56,761 nt of DNA, taken from contig NZ_JAAORA010000001.1 in NCBI RefSeq assembly GCF_011601315.1, positions 617,501 through 674,261 of the forward strand. Reading direction: 5' to 3'. The notes beneath the pieces are model-generated. The model saw only the letters and a program-made list of their open reading frames with translations. It was not told the origin of the DNA and did not search any database. Source of the stretch: Candidatus Chlorobium masyuteum (lineage in GTDB: Bacteria > Bacteroidota > Chlorobiia > Chlorobiales > Chlorobiaceae). This document shows, piece by piece, positions 26,638 to 34,653 of this stretch. How positions within the stretch are numbered: position 1 is the first letter of the stretch; every line of letters starts with the position of its first letter. The translations under genes were made by a program, and so were the position numbers.

Positions 26638-26766
26638 AGTGTTGCTAAATCAATAATTTCAAATAAAACCAATCATCAATTGATGTTTTTAACCGGGCTC
26701 TCGGCAAAATCCTTACTGCGCGTGTATCTTCGTCAATATAAGGAATACGGATGCTTGTCACTTTTC

Positions 26767-26772
26767 AGTATA
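26767..26772 (-). promoter_or_regulatory. Possible -10 element upstream of the tube gene
   Basis: TATACT on the minus strand, in the 195-bp gap between the maturase and the tube gene. No good -35 was found at 16-18 bp. It could give the tube-GyrI-CPBP genes a promoter of their own, with a leader of roughly 120 nt. Weak. Confidence 0.25.
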
Positions 26773-26832
26773 ACTGCCTTGACACAAATGAACATGCAAA
26801 ATCGTCAGCATGGTCAAATCTGGTTGCATCCG

Positions 26833-28035
26833 TCACCGGCCAAACAGCCGGTCATGAAGCGGGCGGGTAAACTGTTCAACAAAAAGCGCGGTATCGATCT
26901 GCCGCTGAAGCATGGCCACCTCCTCTTCGTCAAGAGAGAGCATCTCACCTGTTTTTTTTATCCGGCACACATCATTAAACAGTAGCAGCGCTGAAGCCCT
27001 GAGCTGAAGCTGAAGAAATTCGCAGTGATAGGTGGTTTTATGGTTTGCGTCGCCATAGTGCTCAAAATTAAACGCCCGACATTCAGGACAAAGCGGCAGA
27101 AGCGGACAGGCTGCGCATGTTTCGGGCTTCAGTTTCTTACGTAAAAGATCAAAAAAGGGCTCCGATCCGTCCCGGGAAAAAGGAATTGCCCGTTCACAGG
27201 TGTATTGTTTGCCATCGGTGCCGATGGTTGCCATATTTTTACCGATACCGCACAGATAGGATTCAAGATAGTGGTAGTTTGCAGGAAGCGGCAGGCTTGC
27301 CTCAAGCGGAACAAGAAGTGTTGTTCGTGGAATGACCGGATTGTCGGAATAGTAACGGACCAGTTTGTCAAGCTCCCTGCCGAAGGATTGCAGATATGAG
27401 TGGCGGCTTGCCGCTCCACCCCATACATCTTCAAAAACCAGGTTCGCCTGGCAAGTGAATCCCTGGTTATCAAGAAACTTGATCCCTTCTGCACAATGCC
27501 GTATAGAGGCGGGTCCGATGGTCATTTTCACAGGGACCCGGTAACGCTTTATAAACTCAAGATGAGGTTCAAGCAGGGCGTAGGAATCAGAACGATTGGC
27601 GTTATGCATCTCCGGTGTGCCGTCAAGACTCACGGCAAGCGAGACATCGGGATTTTCAAGCAGCCAGCTCCTGATCTCCTCATTCAGGAGGGTGCCGTTG
27701 GTTGTAATACCGAAAAGAAGCTTTGCGGGATCCCGTGCTGTTTTGAGCCAGTAGGCACGGGCGGTCTTGGTGAGTTGTTTGATCTTCTCAAACTCAAGCA
27801 GCGGTTCTCCACCGAAAAAACGGATTGAGGTATCGGTCGATGGATTTATGCCGTCAATGATGGCAAAAAGAGTCTCCAATGCCCTTTCAGCATCAAGATC
27901 ACCGCCCTCACGACCCTTCTTCTGATAGCAATAGGCGCACTTGAGGTTGCAACGCTCTGTCATGATAATGTGAACAAGAAAACGGCGTTCCTCTTGCTGT
28001 ACATTAAACCATGTAGAATTACTCAGTGCCGCCAT
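26833..28035 (-). CDS. Radical SAM/SPASM peptide maturase
   Basis: A 400-residue enzyme. The radical SAM 4Fe-4S motif is Cys29-x3-Cys33-x2-Cys36 (C-N-L-K-C-A-Y-C). The G-G-E-P strand (F-F-G-G-E-P-L-L) binds SAM. A SPASM domain follows with the cluster-binding C307-A-A-C-P-L-L-P-L-C-P-E-C319 and upstream Cys residues (Y-L-C-G-I-G; Y-T-C-E-R). Auxiliary clusters of this type are typical of enzymes that crosslink ribosomal peptides (sactipeptides, ranthipeptides, cyclophane peptides). A 77-aa gene with a C-terminal C-G-W-C lies 40 bases upstream on the same strand and is the obvious substrate candidate. Substrate identity is inferred from context. Confidence 0.88.
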   Translation of the reverse strand: MAALSNSTWFNVQQEERRFLVHIIMTERCNLKCAYCYQKKGREGGDLDAERALETLFAIIDGINPSTDTSIRFFGGEPLLEFEKIKQLTKTARAYWLKTARDPAKLLFGITTNGTLLNEEIRSWLLENPDVSLAVSLDGTPEMHNANRSDSYALLEPHLEFIKRYRVPVKMTIGPASIRHCAEGIKFLDNQGFTCQANLVFEDVWGGAASRHSYLQSFGRELDKLVRYYSDNPVIPRTTLLVPLEASLPLPANYHYLESYLCGIGKNMATIGTDGKQYTCERAIPFSRDGSEPFFDLLRKKLKPETCAACPLLPLCPECRAFNFEHYGDANHKTTYHCEFLQLQLRASALLLFNDVCRIKKTGEMLSLDEEEVAMLQRQIDTALFVEQFTRPLHDRLFGR

Positions 28036-28075
28036 CCGTTACCCCGGGTGATCGATTCTATAGCAGCAGGCAAAC

Positions 28076-28309
28076 CTATCGTCCGCTACCCGCTGTGCAC
28101 CATCCGCATGAAGCACTCCCCGGACCCTGAATAGGCCATGTTGGAACCTTTTGCAGGCCAAGCTCCTCTTTAATACCCCTCACTATGTCAAGCAAATCCT
28201 GCTCAGCGGAAAGGGACGATTCAAGTTCAATCGATTCGGCATGAATTTCCTTAAGATCGGCAACTACCTTTTCTGCTTTAGCCTGCAGTTCTTCTGCACG
28301 TTTATTCAT
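28076..28309 (-). CDS. Putative RiPP precursor peptide, Cys-Gly-Trp-Cys core
   Basis: A 77-residue peptide. The start at 28309 is chosen because GGAGGTG lies just upstream; an in-frame ATG at 28402 lacks this. Residues 1-51 look like a helical, Glu/Lys-rich leader (S-A-E-Q-D-L-L-D-I-V-R-G-I-K-E-E-L-G-L). The C-terminal third is Gly/Ser-rich with P-T-W-P-I-Q-G-P-G-S-A-S, then Cys68-Gly-Trp70-Cys71 and T-A-G-S-G-R. These are its only Cys residues. A helical leader plus a short Cys/Trp/Gly core, ending next to a SPASM maturase, is the standard layout of a ribosomally made, modified peptide. I do not recognise a named family. Confidence 0.65.
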   Translation of the reverse strand: MNKRAEELQAKAEKVVADLKEIHAESIELESSLSAEQDLLDIVRGIKEELGLQKVPTWPIQGPGSASCGWCTAGSGR

Positions 28310-28383
28310 ACAGCACCTCCTGCGGTTATAAGAAGTTTGATTGCGGTACAGAACAGCTATGCACCGAAGCTGCGCATAGCTTA

Positions 28384-28389
28384 AGTATA
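28384..28389 (-). promoter_or_regulatory. Extended -10 promoter for the peptide gene
   Basis: On the minus strand, T-G-G-TATACT is an extended -10 (TGn upstream of TATACT), about 75 bases before the peptide start codon. The -35 is weak (T-rich). It would start transcription near 28377 and read the peptide and the maturase. Confidence 0.4.
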
Positions 28390-28476
28390 CCAAATCCGGC
28401 ACTTATAAAAAACACAGCCCATTCAAATCCGGGTGGGAACCAGATAAAAGCTGATTTTTTGCCAGCCCAAAACTGC

Positions 28477-28515
28477 AAACAGGTAACTGAATACGTAAAA
28501 TTCAGTTACCTGTTT
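28477..28515. terminator. Strong hairpin after metY
   Basis: AAACAGGTAACTGAAT (28477-28492) pairs perfectly over 16 bases with ATTCAGTTACCTGTTT (28500-28515), loop ACGTAAA. It lies 33 bases past the metY stop and upstream of the peptide promoter, so it separates the two minus-strand operons. The longer T-run is on the plus strand; on the minus strand the tail is only TTT. Confidence 0.75.
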
Positions 28516-28547
28516 TTCACAAGAGCGAGAAATGAAGAGCATGAACG

Positions 28548-29855
28548 TTACAGGGCTGAAGCCTCGAAAGCCTGGGCAATATCCCATAGGAGGTCTTCGG
28601 CATGCTCTGTCCCAACCGAGAAACGGATCTGTTCCGGCTTTACCCCGGCAAGAAGCTGTTCCTCCTCGGTCAGCTGACCATGGGTAACCGTGGCCGGATG
28701 GACAACCAGTGATTTTGAGTCGCCGACATTGGCCAGAAACGAGAAAACCTTCATCGCTTCAATAAATTTCTTCGCCCGCTCAAACCCGCCCTTTACACCA
28801 AACGCAAGGATGGCCCCGGCTCCTTTCGGAAGATATTTGTTTGCGAGCTCATGGTACGGGCTGCTTTTAAGCCCCGGATAGGAGACCCATGCAACATCCG
28901 GGTGATTCTCAAGATACTCCGCAATCCGCTGAGCACTCTCCACCTGCCGGGATATTCTGAAAGAGAGGGTTTCAAGGCCCTGTAGAAAAAGAAATGCGTT
29001 GAAAGGGCTCATGCAGGCGCCAAGATCACGCAGATACTGCAATCGAACTTTTATGATGTAGGCAATATTTCCCGCACCGGGATAATTGCCCCATCGATCC
29101 CAGTGGATAAAGCCGTTGTAGGCCGGATCCGGGGTGGTGAAGTCCGGAAACTTGCCGCTTTTTGACCAGTCAAAATTGCCGCCATCAACAATCAACCCGC
29201 CGATGCTGGTACCATGCCCTCCGATATACTTGGTTGCAGAGTGCACAATGATATTGGCCCCGTAGTCAAAAGGCCGAAAAAGATAGGGTGTGCCGAATGT
29301 GTTGTCCACAATGAGCGGAATACCGTTCGCTTCGGTAATGCGCGCCACCTTTTCAAAATCAATAATGTTGATATCGGGATTGCCGATAGTCTCGATAAAG
29401 ACCGCCCTGGTTTTTTCATTGATCGCTTTCCTGAAATTTTCAGGGTCAACAGCGTCAACAAGATGCGTGCGTACCCCATGTTTCGGCAGGGTATTCTGAA
29501 ACAGGTTGAAGCTGCCTCCGTAAAGGGTTTTTGCGGCAACCAGTTCATCACCGGCATGAGTAATGTTCAGAACGGAATATGCGGTTGCTGCCGATCCCGA
29601 TGCAACAGAAAGCGCTCCGCTGCCGCCTTCAAGAATGGCAATACGGTTTTCAAGGACTTCATTGGTCGGGTTGGTGATGCGGGTATAGTCAAACCCGAAC
29701 TCTTCAACCGAGCTGATAGCTTTTGCCTGCTCAAAGTTCTTGAAAACAAAGGAGGTCGTCTGATAGATCGGCACCGCACAGGCACCGGTCGCCGGATCAG
29801 GGACCTGGCCCGCATGAACCTGCAGGGTATCAAAATGCAGTTTTCTCTCGCTCAT
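28548..29855 (-). CDS. metY: O-acetylhomoserine sulfhydrylase-type PLP enzyme
   Basis: A 435-residue enzyme of the Cys/Met metabolism PLP family. PLP Lys lies in H-S-A-T-K-Y-I-G-G-H-G, and family blocks F-D-T-L-Q-V-H-A-G, Y-T-R-I-T-N-P-T and E-T-I-G-N-P are present. The long C-terminal stretch with G-G-F-E-R-A and V-V-H-P-A-T-V-T-H-G-Q-L is the MetY group, which makes homocysteine from O-acetylhomoserine and sulfide, rather than cystathionine lyase. In a sulfide oxidiser direct sulfhydrylation makes sense. It overlaps the upstream AhpD-like gene by four bases (ATGA), so it is translationally coupled within a five-gene operon. Confidence 0.92.
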   Translation of the reverse strand: MSERKLHFDTLQVHAGQVPDPATGACAVPIYQTTSFVFKNFEQAKAISSVEEFGFDYTRITNPTNEVLENRIAILEGGSGALSVASGSAATAYSVLNITHAGDELVAAKTLYGGSFNLFQNTLPKHGVRTHLVDAVDPENFRKAINEKTRAVFIETIGNPDINIIDFEKVARITEANGIPLIVDNTFGTPYLFRPFDYGANIIVHSATKYIGGHGTSIGGLIVDGGNFDWSKSGKFPDFTTPDPAYNGFIHWDRWGNYPGAGNIAYIIKVRLQYLRDLGACMSPFNAFLFLQGLETLSFRISRQVESAQRIAEYLENHPDVAWVSYPGLKSSPYHELANKYLPKGAGAILAFGVKGGFERAKKFIEAMKVFSFLANVGDSKSLVVHPATVTHGQLTEEEQLLAGVKPEQIRFSVGTEHAEDLLWDIAQAFEASAL

Positions 29856-30430
29856 ACCTCCTCCCCACGCTTCTGGAAGCGTGACGAACCGGCAAAAGCA
29901 ACTTCCGGATCAATAGCATAGGGCGCGAGTGCATCGTCAAGATCAACTCGCAACGCATTGTTAACAACATTATTGACAATCATCAACGCCCCGAAAACCG
30001 TGAGCTCGACAATCTCTCTCTCCGAGAGATAGCTCCGGAGTTTTGCAAACAGCTCATCCGAAACACGACTGGAATCAGCAGCAAGCTGACGACCAAACGC
30101 AATGATAGCCTTGTCGCGGTCATCGAGGAGCAGGTGATCAGGATCCTCCCCCTTGGAAACAATCTCTTTATTCATATAGGTAGAGCAAAGTGTACAGGCA
30201 TTCTCCCTTGAAATGGCGTTGCAGAAGAGGATGCTCAGCCGCAAACCGATAACAGGCTTGACCCTGTCAAAAAGGGTATACCACTCCAGCACCGCACGCG
30301 ATGCCTCAGGGGAGTGCAGGAGGGTTGCTTTCATGTTTGAGATTGAACCATGTTTTTCAAGTACACGGTTATACTCCTCCTGAACTTCAGGAGAAGCTGT
30401 TTCAAAAGTGACTTTTGTAATTCGTGACAT
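29852..30430 (-). CDS. AhpD/carboxymuconolactone decarboxylase-like protein
   Basis: A 192-residue all-helical protein of the CMD/AhpD superfamily. The redox pair is in E-N-A-C-T-L-C-S-T-Y, a C-x2-C followed by four residues where AhpD-type peroxidase partners have the catalytic His region. It may be a thiol peroxidase or disulfide reductase that protects the operon's enzymes, but the substrate is unknown. It is fused translationally to metY by the ATGA overlap. Confidence 0.75.
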   Translation of the reverse strand: MSRITKVTFETASPEVQEEYNRVLEKHGSISNMKATLLHSPEASRAVLEWYTLFDRVKPVIGLRLSILFCNAISRENACTLCSTYMNKEIVSKGEDPDHLLLDDRDKAIIAFGRQLAADSSRVSDELFAKLRSYLSEREIVELTVFGALMIVNNVVNNALRVDLDDALAPYAIDPEVAFAGSSRFQKRGEEV

Positions 30431-30485
30431 AACAGTTCTTTGAAATTATTTATGATCATTCGGCGCCGAAACCGGTGACATGTCA

Positions 30486-31874
30486 TTACAGTCCGACCGT
30501 TTCAGCAACAGCCGTCCACACTACATCGGCAATGCGATCAACCTCTTCTTCATTGATGACCAGAGGCGGAGCAAGGCAGATAATGTCATCGGTTACGCGG
30601 GTACAGAGCCCGAGAGAGAGGAGCTTGTCACGAACTTTTTTGCCGATGCCGGAGCTCTCCGGAAAACGGGCCTTGGTTGCTTTATCCTCAACAATTTCAA
30701 TTCCGGCAAGAAGGCCGAGACCCCGCACCTCTCCGACATGCGCACTCTCCTTCAGCGGTTGCAGCTTTTCAAGCAGCCGCTCACCGAGCCGCAATGAGCG
30801 CTCAACAAGACCCTCCTCATTGATAATCCGCAGGTTGGCAAGTGCAACAGCACAGGCGACAGGGTGTGCCGAACAGGTATAACCGTGCATCCAGCGCTTT
30901 GCCGGATCTACCCGGTCCATGACATCCTTGATGGCACCGGAAACGCCGATGCCGCCAAGAGGGAAGTAGCCGCTTGTAATGCCCTTGGCAAACTGGACAA
31001 TATCCGGTTCAACACCCCAGTGCTCAAGCGCGAACCAGCGGCCGGTGCGCCCAAAACCGGTGATTACCTCATCACTGATAAAAAGTACATCGTACCGGTC
31101 GCAGATCTCCCGGATACGGGGGAAATAGTCTGCAGGAGGAATAAGAACACCGCCGCCCCCGCCCTGGACCGGTTCGGCAATGAACGCTGCAACACTCTCC
31201 GGCCCTTCTCGAAGAATCGCATCCTCAAGCAGATCGGCAGCGGCAACGCCCGCAGAAACATCGGTTCTATTGGTTGTAAACCGGTAAGGGTAAGGAGAAT
31301 CGATTTGCAGAAACCCGTTGGCCCTCGGCCCGAAAACAGAGGAAAACTCCTCGACACCTGTCGCAGCAGCCGCACCGATGGTTGATCCATGATAGCCGAG
31401 CTTGCGCGAGATGATCTTGAACTTTTCCGGACGCCCTTGTGCTCCCCAGTAAAAACGGGCTGTTCTGACAGAGGTATCCGTAGCATCGGAACCGCCAAGG
31501 GTGAAATAAAAAGCCTCAATGCCGGGGTAGACCAGCTCTTTGAGTCTTTCCGCCAGCGCTACTGCCGGTCTGTGGGTTGAACCGGCATAGGCGGTTGAAA
31601 ATGCCAGCCGGCTCATCTGCTGTGAGGCAGCATCCACCAGCTCTCTGCGGCCGTGCCCGACATAGACATTCCACATGCCGCTGAGACCGTCAATATACTC
31701 CTCACCCTCAAGGTTCCGGAGCATCACCCCCTCTCCGGATTCCCAGATCTGCGGATCCAGATGCTCACTTGGATGATGCTGCGGATGGATCAGGTGGCTT
31801 CGGTCCTGAAGAACAATTGCCGATTTTTGGTTCTCCTGTTTACCTTGAGCTGCTGTTACAAATTGCTTACTCAT
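30486..31874 (-). CDS. Class III (omega) aminotransferase
   Basis: A 462-residue PLP aminotransferase. The PLP Lys sits in V-Q-F-A-K-G-I-T-S-G-Y-F-P-L-G-G. Other blocks are D-G-L-S-G-M-W-N-V-Y-V-G-H-G, the G-G-S-D-A-T-D-T loop, and F-I-S-D-E-V-I-T-G-F-G-R-T-G, the acidic PLP-anchoring segment. It resembles beta-alanine/pyruvate-type or putrescine-type aminotransferases that act on amines or omega-amino acids. The permease immediately upstream and the porin before it suggest a substrate taken from outside. The exact donor is not shown. Confidence 0.85.
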   Translation of the reverse strand: MSKQFVTAAQGKQENQKSAIVLQDRSHLIHPQHHPSEHLDPQIWESGEGVMLRNLEGEEYIDGLSGMWNVYVGHGRRELVDAASQQMSRLAFSTAYAGSTHRPAVALAERLKELVYPGIEAFYFTLGGSDATDTSVRTARFYWGAQGRPEKFKIISRKLGYHGSTIGAAAATGVEEFSSVFGPRANGFLQIDSPYPYRFTTNRTDVSAGVAAADLLEDAILREGPESVAAFIAEPVQGGGGGVLIPPADYFPRIREICDRYDVLFISDEVITGFGRTGRWFALEHWGVEPDIVQFAKGITSGYFPLGGIGVSGAIKDVMDRVDPAKRWMHGYTCSAHPVACAVALANLRIINEEGLVERSLRLGERLLEKLQPLKESAHVGEVRGLGLLAGIEIVEDKATKARFPESSGIGKKVRDKLLSLGLCTRVTDDIICLAPPLVINEEEVDRIADVVWTAVAETVGL

Positions 31875-31906
31875 GCGTGCCTTTTTACATAATGGTTACC
31901 GAATGC

Positions 31907-33364
31907 TCAGCCCTGCGTCTGCGTACTGAAACGATCACTGTTGAATTTTGTCTCACGATGAATTTCATCAATGACATGCGGATGGAACCTGTGGATCACA
32001 AGAACCCACGCTACACCGCCAAGGAGCAGGGCAAAAAAGAGATAGGGCAGCCAGTTGTATGGTTCCGGCGGCACAGGGTAGATATTGCCGAGAATGGCAA
32101 GCCCGAGAATACCGATAGAGATGACGGACGTGATGATGTTGGTAACCTTGAGCTCACCAAGGCGCTTGAGATAGACCGGAGCTGCAACAGAGACAATAAT
32201 ATAGGTTGTAATGAAACCGAGTGTCGCAACCGTTCCGATCCAGCCGTATATATCAAAGTCGCCCGCACCCCTTACCGAGAGTATTGCTGCCGGAATAAAG
32301 GCGATAATGGCGGCTATCGTTACGGCTTTATGGGGGGTCTCGTTGGTGTCATGCGCGTCACCCGCTGATGCATGAAAGATGCCGTGACGGCTCATCAGAA
32401 AGAGAATGCGCGCCGCAGCATTGATGCTTGCAAGGACGCACGCAAAAAAGCTGATTATGGCGCCGATATTGATGAGAAGAGCTATTGAGGAGAGACCTGC
32501 CCGGTCGGCAAGAACATTGAGGGGTGCGGAGCTCTTATCGAGCGTTTCGCTATGTCCCTGAAAGCCGATGACCTGGGCATAGGAGGAGAGAACAAAAATC
32601 GCACCGACAATCAGGGCACTTCTCAGAATCGCTCTGGGGATGCTTTGCAACGGGTTTTTGGCCTCGGAACCGAGTGTTGCTGCACTTTCAAAACCTGTAA
32701 AACTGAACAGAGCCAGAACAAGACCACCGCGCAGCGCATCAAAACTGGTTGTTTTAAGGGCAAGCTGATCAAGGTCAAGCTTGAACCCGTAATGGTAAAG
32801 AGTCACTCCAACCAGAAGCAGAACAAAAGAGACACTGGCAAATTCGAGAATAAGTGTCAGACGTGTCGAGAGCTTGATATCCCTGTAGGCAACATACCAA
32901 GCAGCAAGCACGCTGACGGCTATGAAAATCACTGCGGGAATTTTGACTCCGGCAACACTCTCAAGCAGGACATTCGCATAATTGGAAAATCCTGTAGTTA
33001 CGGCTGATGCGCAACCGATGTAGGCAATAAGTAGCGCCCAGCCGGTTACAGCTCCCCAGAAGGAGCCGAGACCCTCAATCGTGTAGGTGTAGAATGAGCC
33101 CGGCGACGCTGAACGGCGGGCAAACTGGTTTATGCTTGATGCGACAAGCAGAATGCTGACGGTGGCTATCAGATATGCCAGCCACGTCCCCCCTCCCGAT
33201 ACAGCAAAAACCAGCGGAATGACTACGGTTGGCGTAGCGGTCGGTGCGATGTTCGCGATGGATTGGCCAAGGGTCTCCAGCGGAGAAAGTGAGGAGCTCT
33301 TCAACCCGTAGGACTCCTTGCCCCGGTGCGAAGCTGCTCCCTGTTTTATATCGTTGTTGCTCAT
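31907..33364 (-). CDS. APC-family amino acid permease
   Basis: A 485-residue transporter with about twelve membrane helices. The APC superfamily start is visible: L-E-T-L-G-Q-S-I-A-N-I-A-P-T-A-T-P and, in helix 6, F-S-F-T-G-F-E-S-A-A-T-L-G-S-E-A. These line the amino-acid site in LeuT-fold carriers. It is in the middle of a five-gene minus operon (porin, permease, aminotransferase, AhpD-like, metY) with 27-32 base gaps, so import of the aminotransferase or MetY substrate is likely. Confidence 0.9.
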   Translation of the reverse strand: MSNNDIKQGAASHRGKESYGLKSSSLSPLETLGQSIANIAPTATPTVVIPLVFAVSGGGTWLAYLIATVSILLVASSINQFARRSASPGSFYTYTIEGLGSFWGAVTGWALLIAYIGCASAVTTGFSNYANVLLESVAGVKIPAVIFIAVSVLAAWYVAYRDIKLSTRLTLILEFASVSFVLLLVGVTLYHYGFKLDLDQLALKTTSFDALRGGLVLALFSFTGFESAATLGSEAKNPLQSIPRAILRSALIVGAIFVLSSYAQVIGFQGHSETLDKSSAPLNVLADRAGLSSIALLINIGAIISFFACVLASINAAARILFLMSRHGIFHASAGDAHDTNETPHKAVTIAAIIAFIPAAILSVRGAGDFDIYGWIGTVATLGFITTYIIVSVAAPVYLKRLGELKVTNIITSVISIGILGLAILGNIYPVPPEPYNWLPYLFFALLLGGVAWVLVIHRFHPHVIDEIHRETKFNSDRFSTQTQG

Positions 33365-33391
33365 GAGTATCTCCTGTTTTAAGCTGATTGA

Positions 33392-34273
33392 TTAAAGGGT
33401 GTAGCTTAGCTTGAGGCTGTAAACAGCCTGATGGTTATCCTTGAAAACACTCTTTGCTGCATTTCTGATATCGCGGTTAAGCAAGCTTATGTATTGTACC
33501 GCCGGTGTAATCGTAAGATTGTCAGCGGCTTTGATTGCAGCATAAGCCGTCAGTGTCAGGTCATTGAATGCCGCACTGTTGACTCCGAAGTAGCCCTTGT
33601 TGTAGCCTGCGGTGCCGTAACCGACTGCGCCTGATATGACTGCGGTTACTCCCTCTTTTTCGAATGCGTGGCTGTATCCGCTGCTTGCGACGAAATAGGT
33701 TCCCTTGATTTCATCGAAGTCGTGGTAGAGTGCAACGGTCGGCGTGCCGGGCAGATCAGGCAGTCCGGCATTTAAAAACAGCTCTCTGGTTCCCGGAAGA
33801 GCTTTTACCGTTCCGCTTGCATCAGTGACGGTCTGATTGGAAAACTGGTACTCAATCCATCCGAACGTTGTTGCAAGAGAACGGATTTTCGTTGTGTAGG
33901 AGAGCGTAAGATCGGTCTCGGTGAGTTCAGGAGCTTTTGCTGTTAATGCATGGGTAAAGTTCACATTGTTGACCACATTGACGGAAAATCCACCCTTTGT
34001 CACCGTCAGGGATGGCTGGGTGACAAACTCATTATTGATCACCTGGCCACGCCAGACATAGGCCGACAATACCGGCACGTCAATCGTGACGCTAACCGGT
34101 TGCTTAGCCTCAGCAGGAGCATCTGCGGCAAACGCCACCCCCGGCCCGTCAAAAGCGCAGAGTAGCGCGCAAAGTGCTGCTGCCTGAAACCGTTTTGAGC
34201 GGCTAATGCTCTTTATGCCTCCCGGAATAGTGAATGCGGAAGCGATAACTCTCTGAAATTGATTCGTTTTCAT
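33392..34273 (-). CDS. Outer-membrane porin-like beta-barrel protein
   Basis: About 293 residues when started at 34273 (AGGAAACGCC-ATG). An N-terminal basic stretch and a hydrophobic run ending G-V-A-F-A-A-D precede the mature part. The rest alternates in beta-strand fashion with aromatic residues (V-L-S-A-Y-V-W-R-G-Q, T-T-F-G-W-I-E-Y-Q-F) and ends with V-Y-S-L-K-L-S-Y-T-L, a Tyr/Phe-rich C-terminal strand like those recognised by the BAM machinery. It resembles TorF-type putative porins. An in-frame upstream ATG at 34348 is ignored because it precedes a non-signal sequence. First gene of the operon. Confidence 0.75.
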   Translation of the reverse strand: MKTNQFQRVIASAFTIPGGIKSISRSKRFQAAALCALLCAFDGPGVAFAADAPAEAKQPVSVTIDVPVLSAYVWRGQVINNEFVTQPSLTVTKGGFSVNVVNNVNFTHALTAKAPELTETDLTLSYTTKIRSLATTFGWIEYQFSNQTVTDASGTVKALPGTRELFLNAGLPDLPGTPTVALYHDFDEIKGTYFVASSGYSHAFEKEGVTAVISGAVGYGTAGYNKGYFGVNSAAFNDLTLTAYAAIKAADNLTITPAVQYISLLNRDIRNAAKSVFKDNHQAVYSLKLSYTL

Positions 34274-34653
34274 ATGGCGTTTCCTGATTGCGTGAAAAGG
34301 TTGAAATTCTGTGAAGATGGCCTCTTGCGTCCGGCACCTCTGATTCACAGGGGCAGAGATGCCTCCCGGGAAATGCTCCCGAAATCATGCTCCTCCCGAT
34401 TGACTATTGACAATATCCGACAGGATGGGCGAACCGGAAATCCCCAAAACACGGTATTCTCTATGCCGCAAATGGATTGATTTACGCTCTTACTACTTCG
34501 CTTTCCAGCAAAAGAGAGCCGATTTCTGTCGATTTCAAGAGCTGAGAAAAGCATGCATTGCTCACATTGCACAAAAGAGTCAGAATCGTCCCTTTTCCAT
34601 CACTTCAGAACGAAAAATTTCTGATCTTCGATGATAATCCGTAAGTTTGCTGC
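34274..34653. promoter_or_regulatory. 380-bp divergent region, porin operon / iorA operon
   Basis: The region feeds two operons in opposite directions. An inverted repeat TCAGAA-(8 nt)-TTCTGA lies at 34605-34624, just upstream of iorA. Its half-site TTCTGA also occurs in the inverted repeat upstream of the efflux operon (42675-42724). No clear sigma-54 element was found. No small gene is supported. Confidence 0.35.

Noticed and set aside
34203-34388. 61-codon minus-strand frame with GGGAGGAG close before its ATG, overlapping the porin start
   Set aside because: Spacing from the purine run to ATG is too short, the protein looks random, and it overlaps the porin signal peptide. A leader peptide is possible but unsupported.
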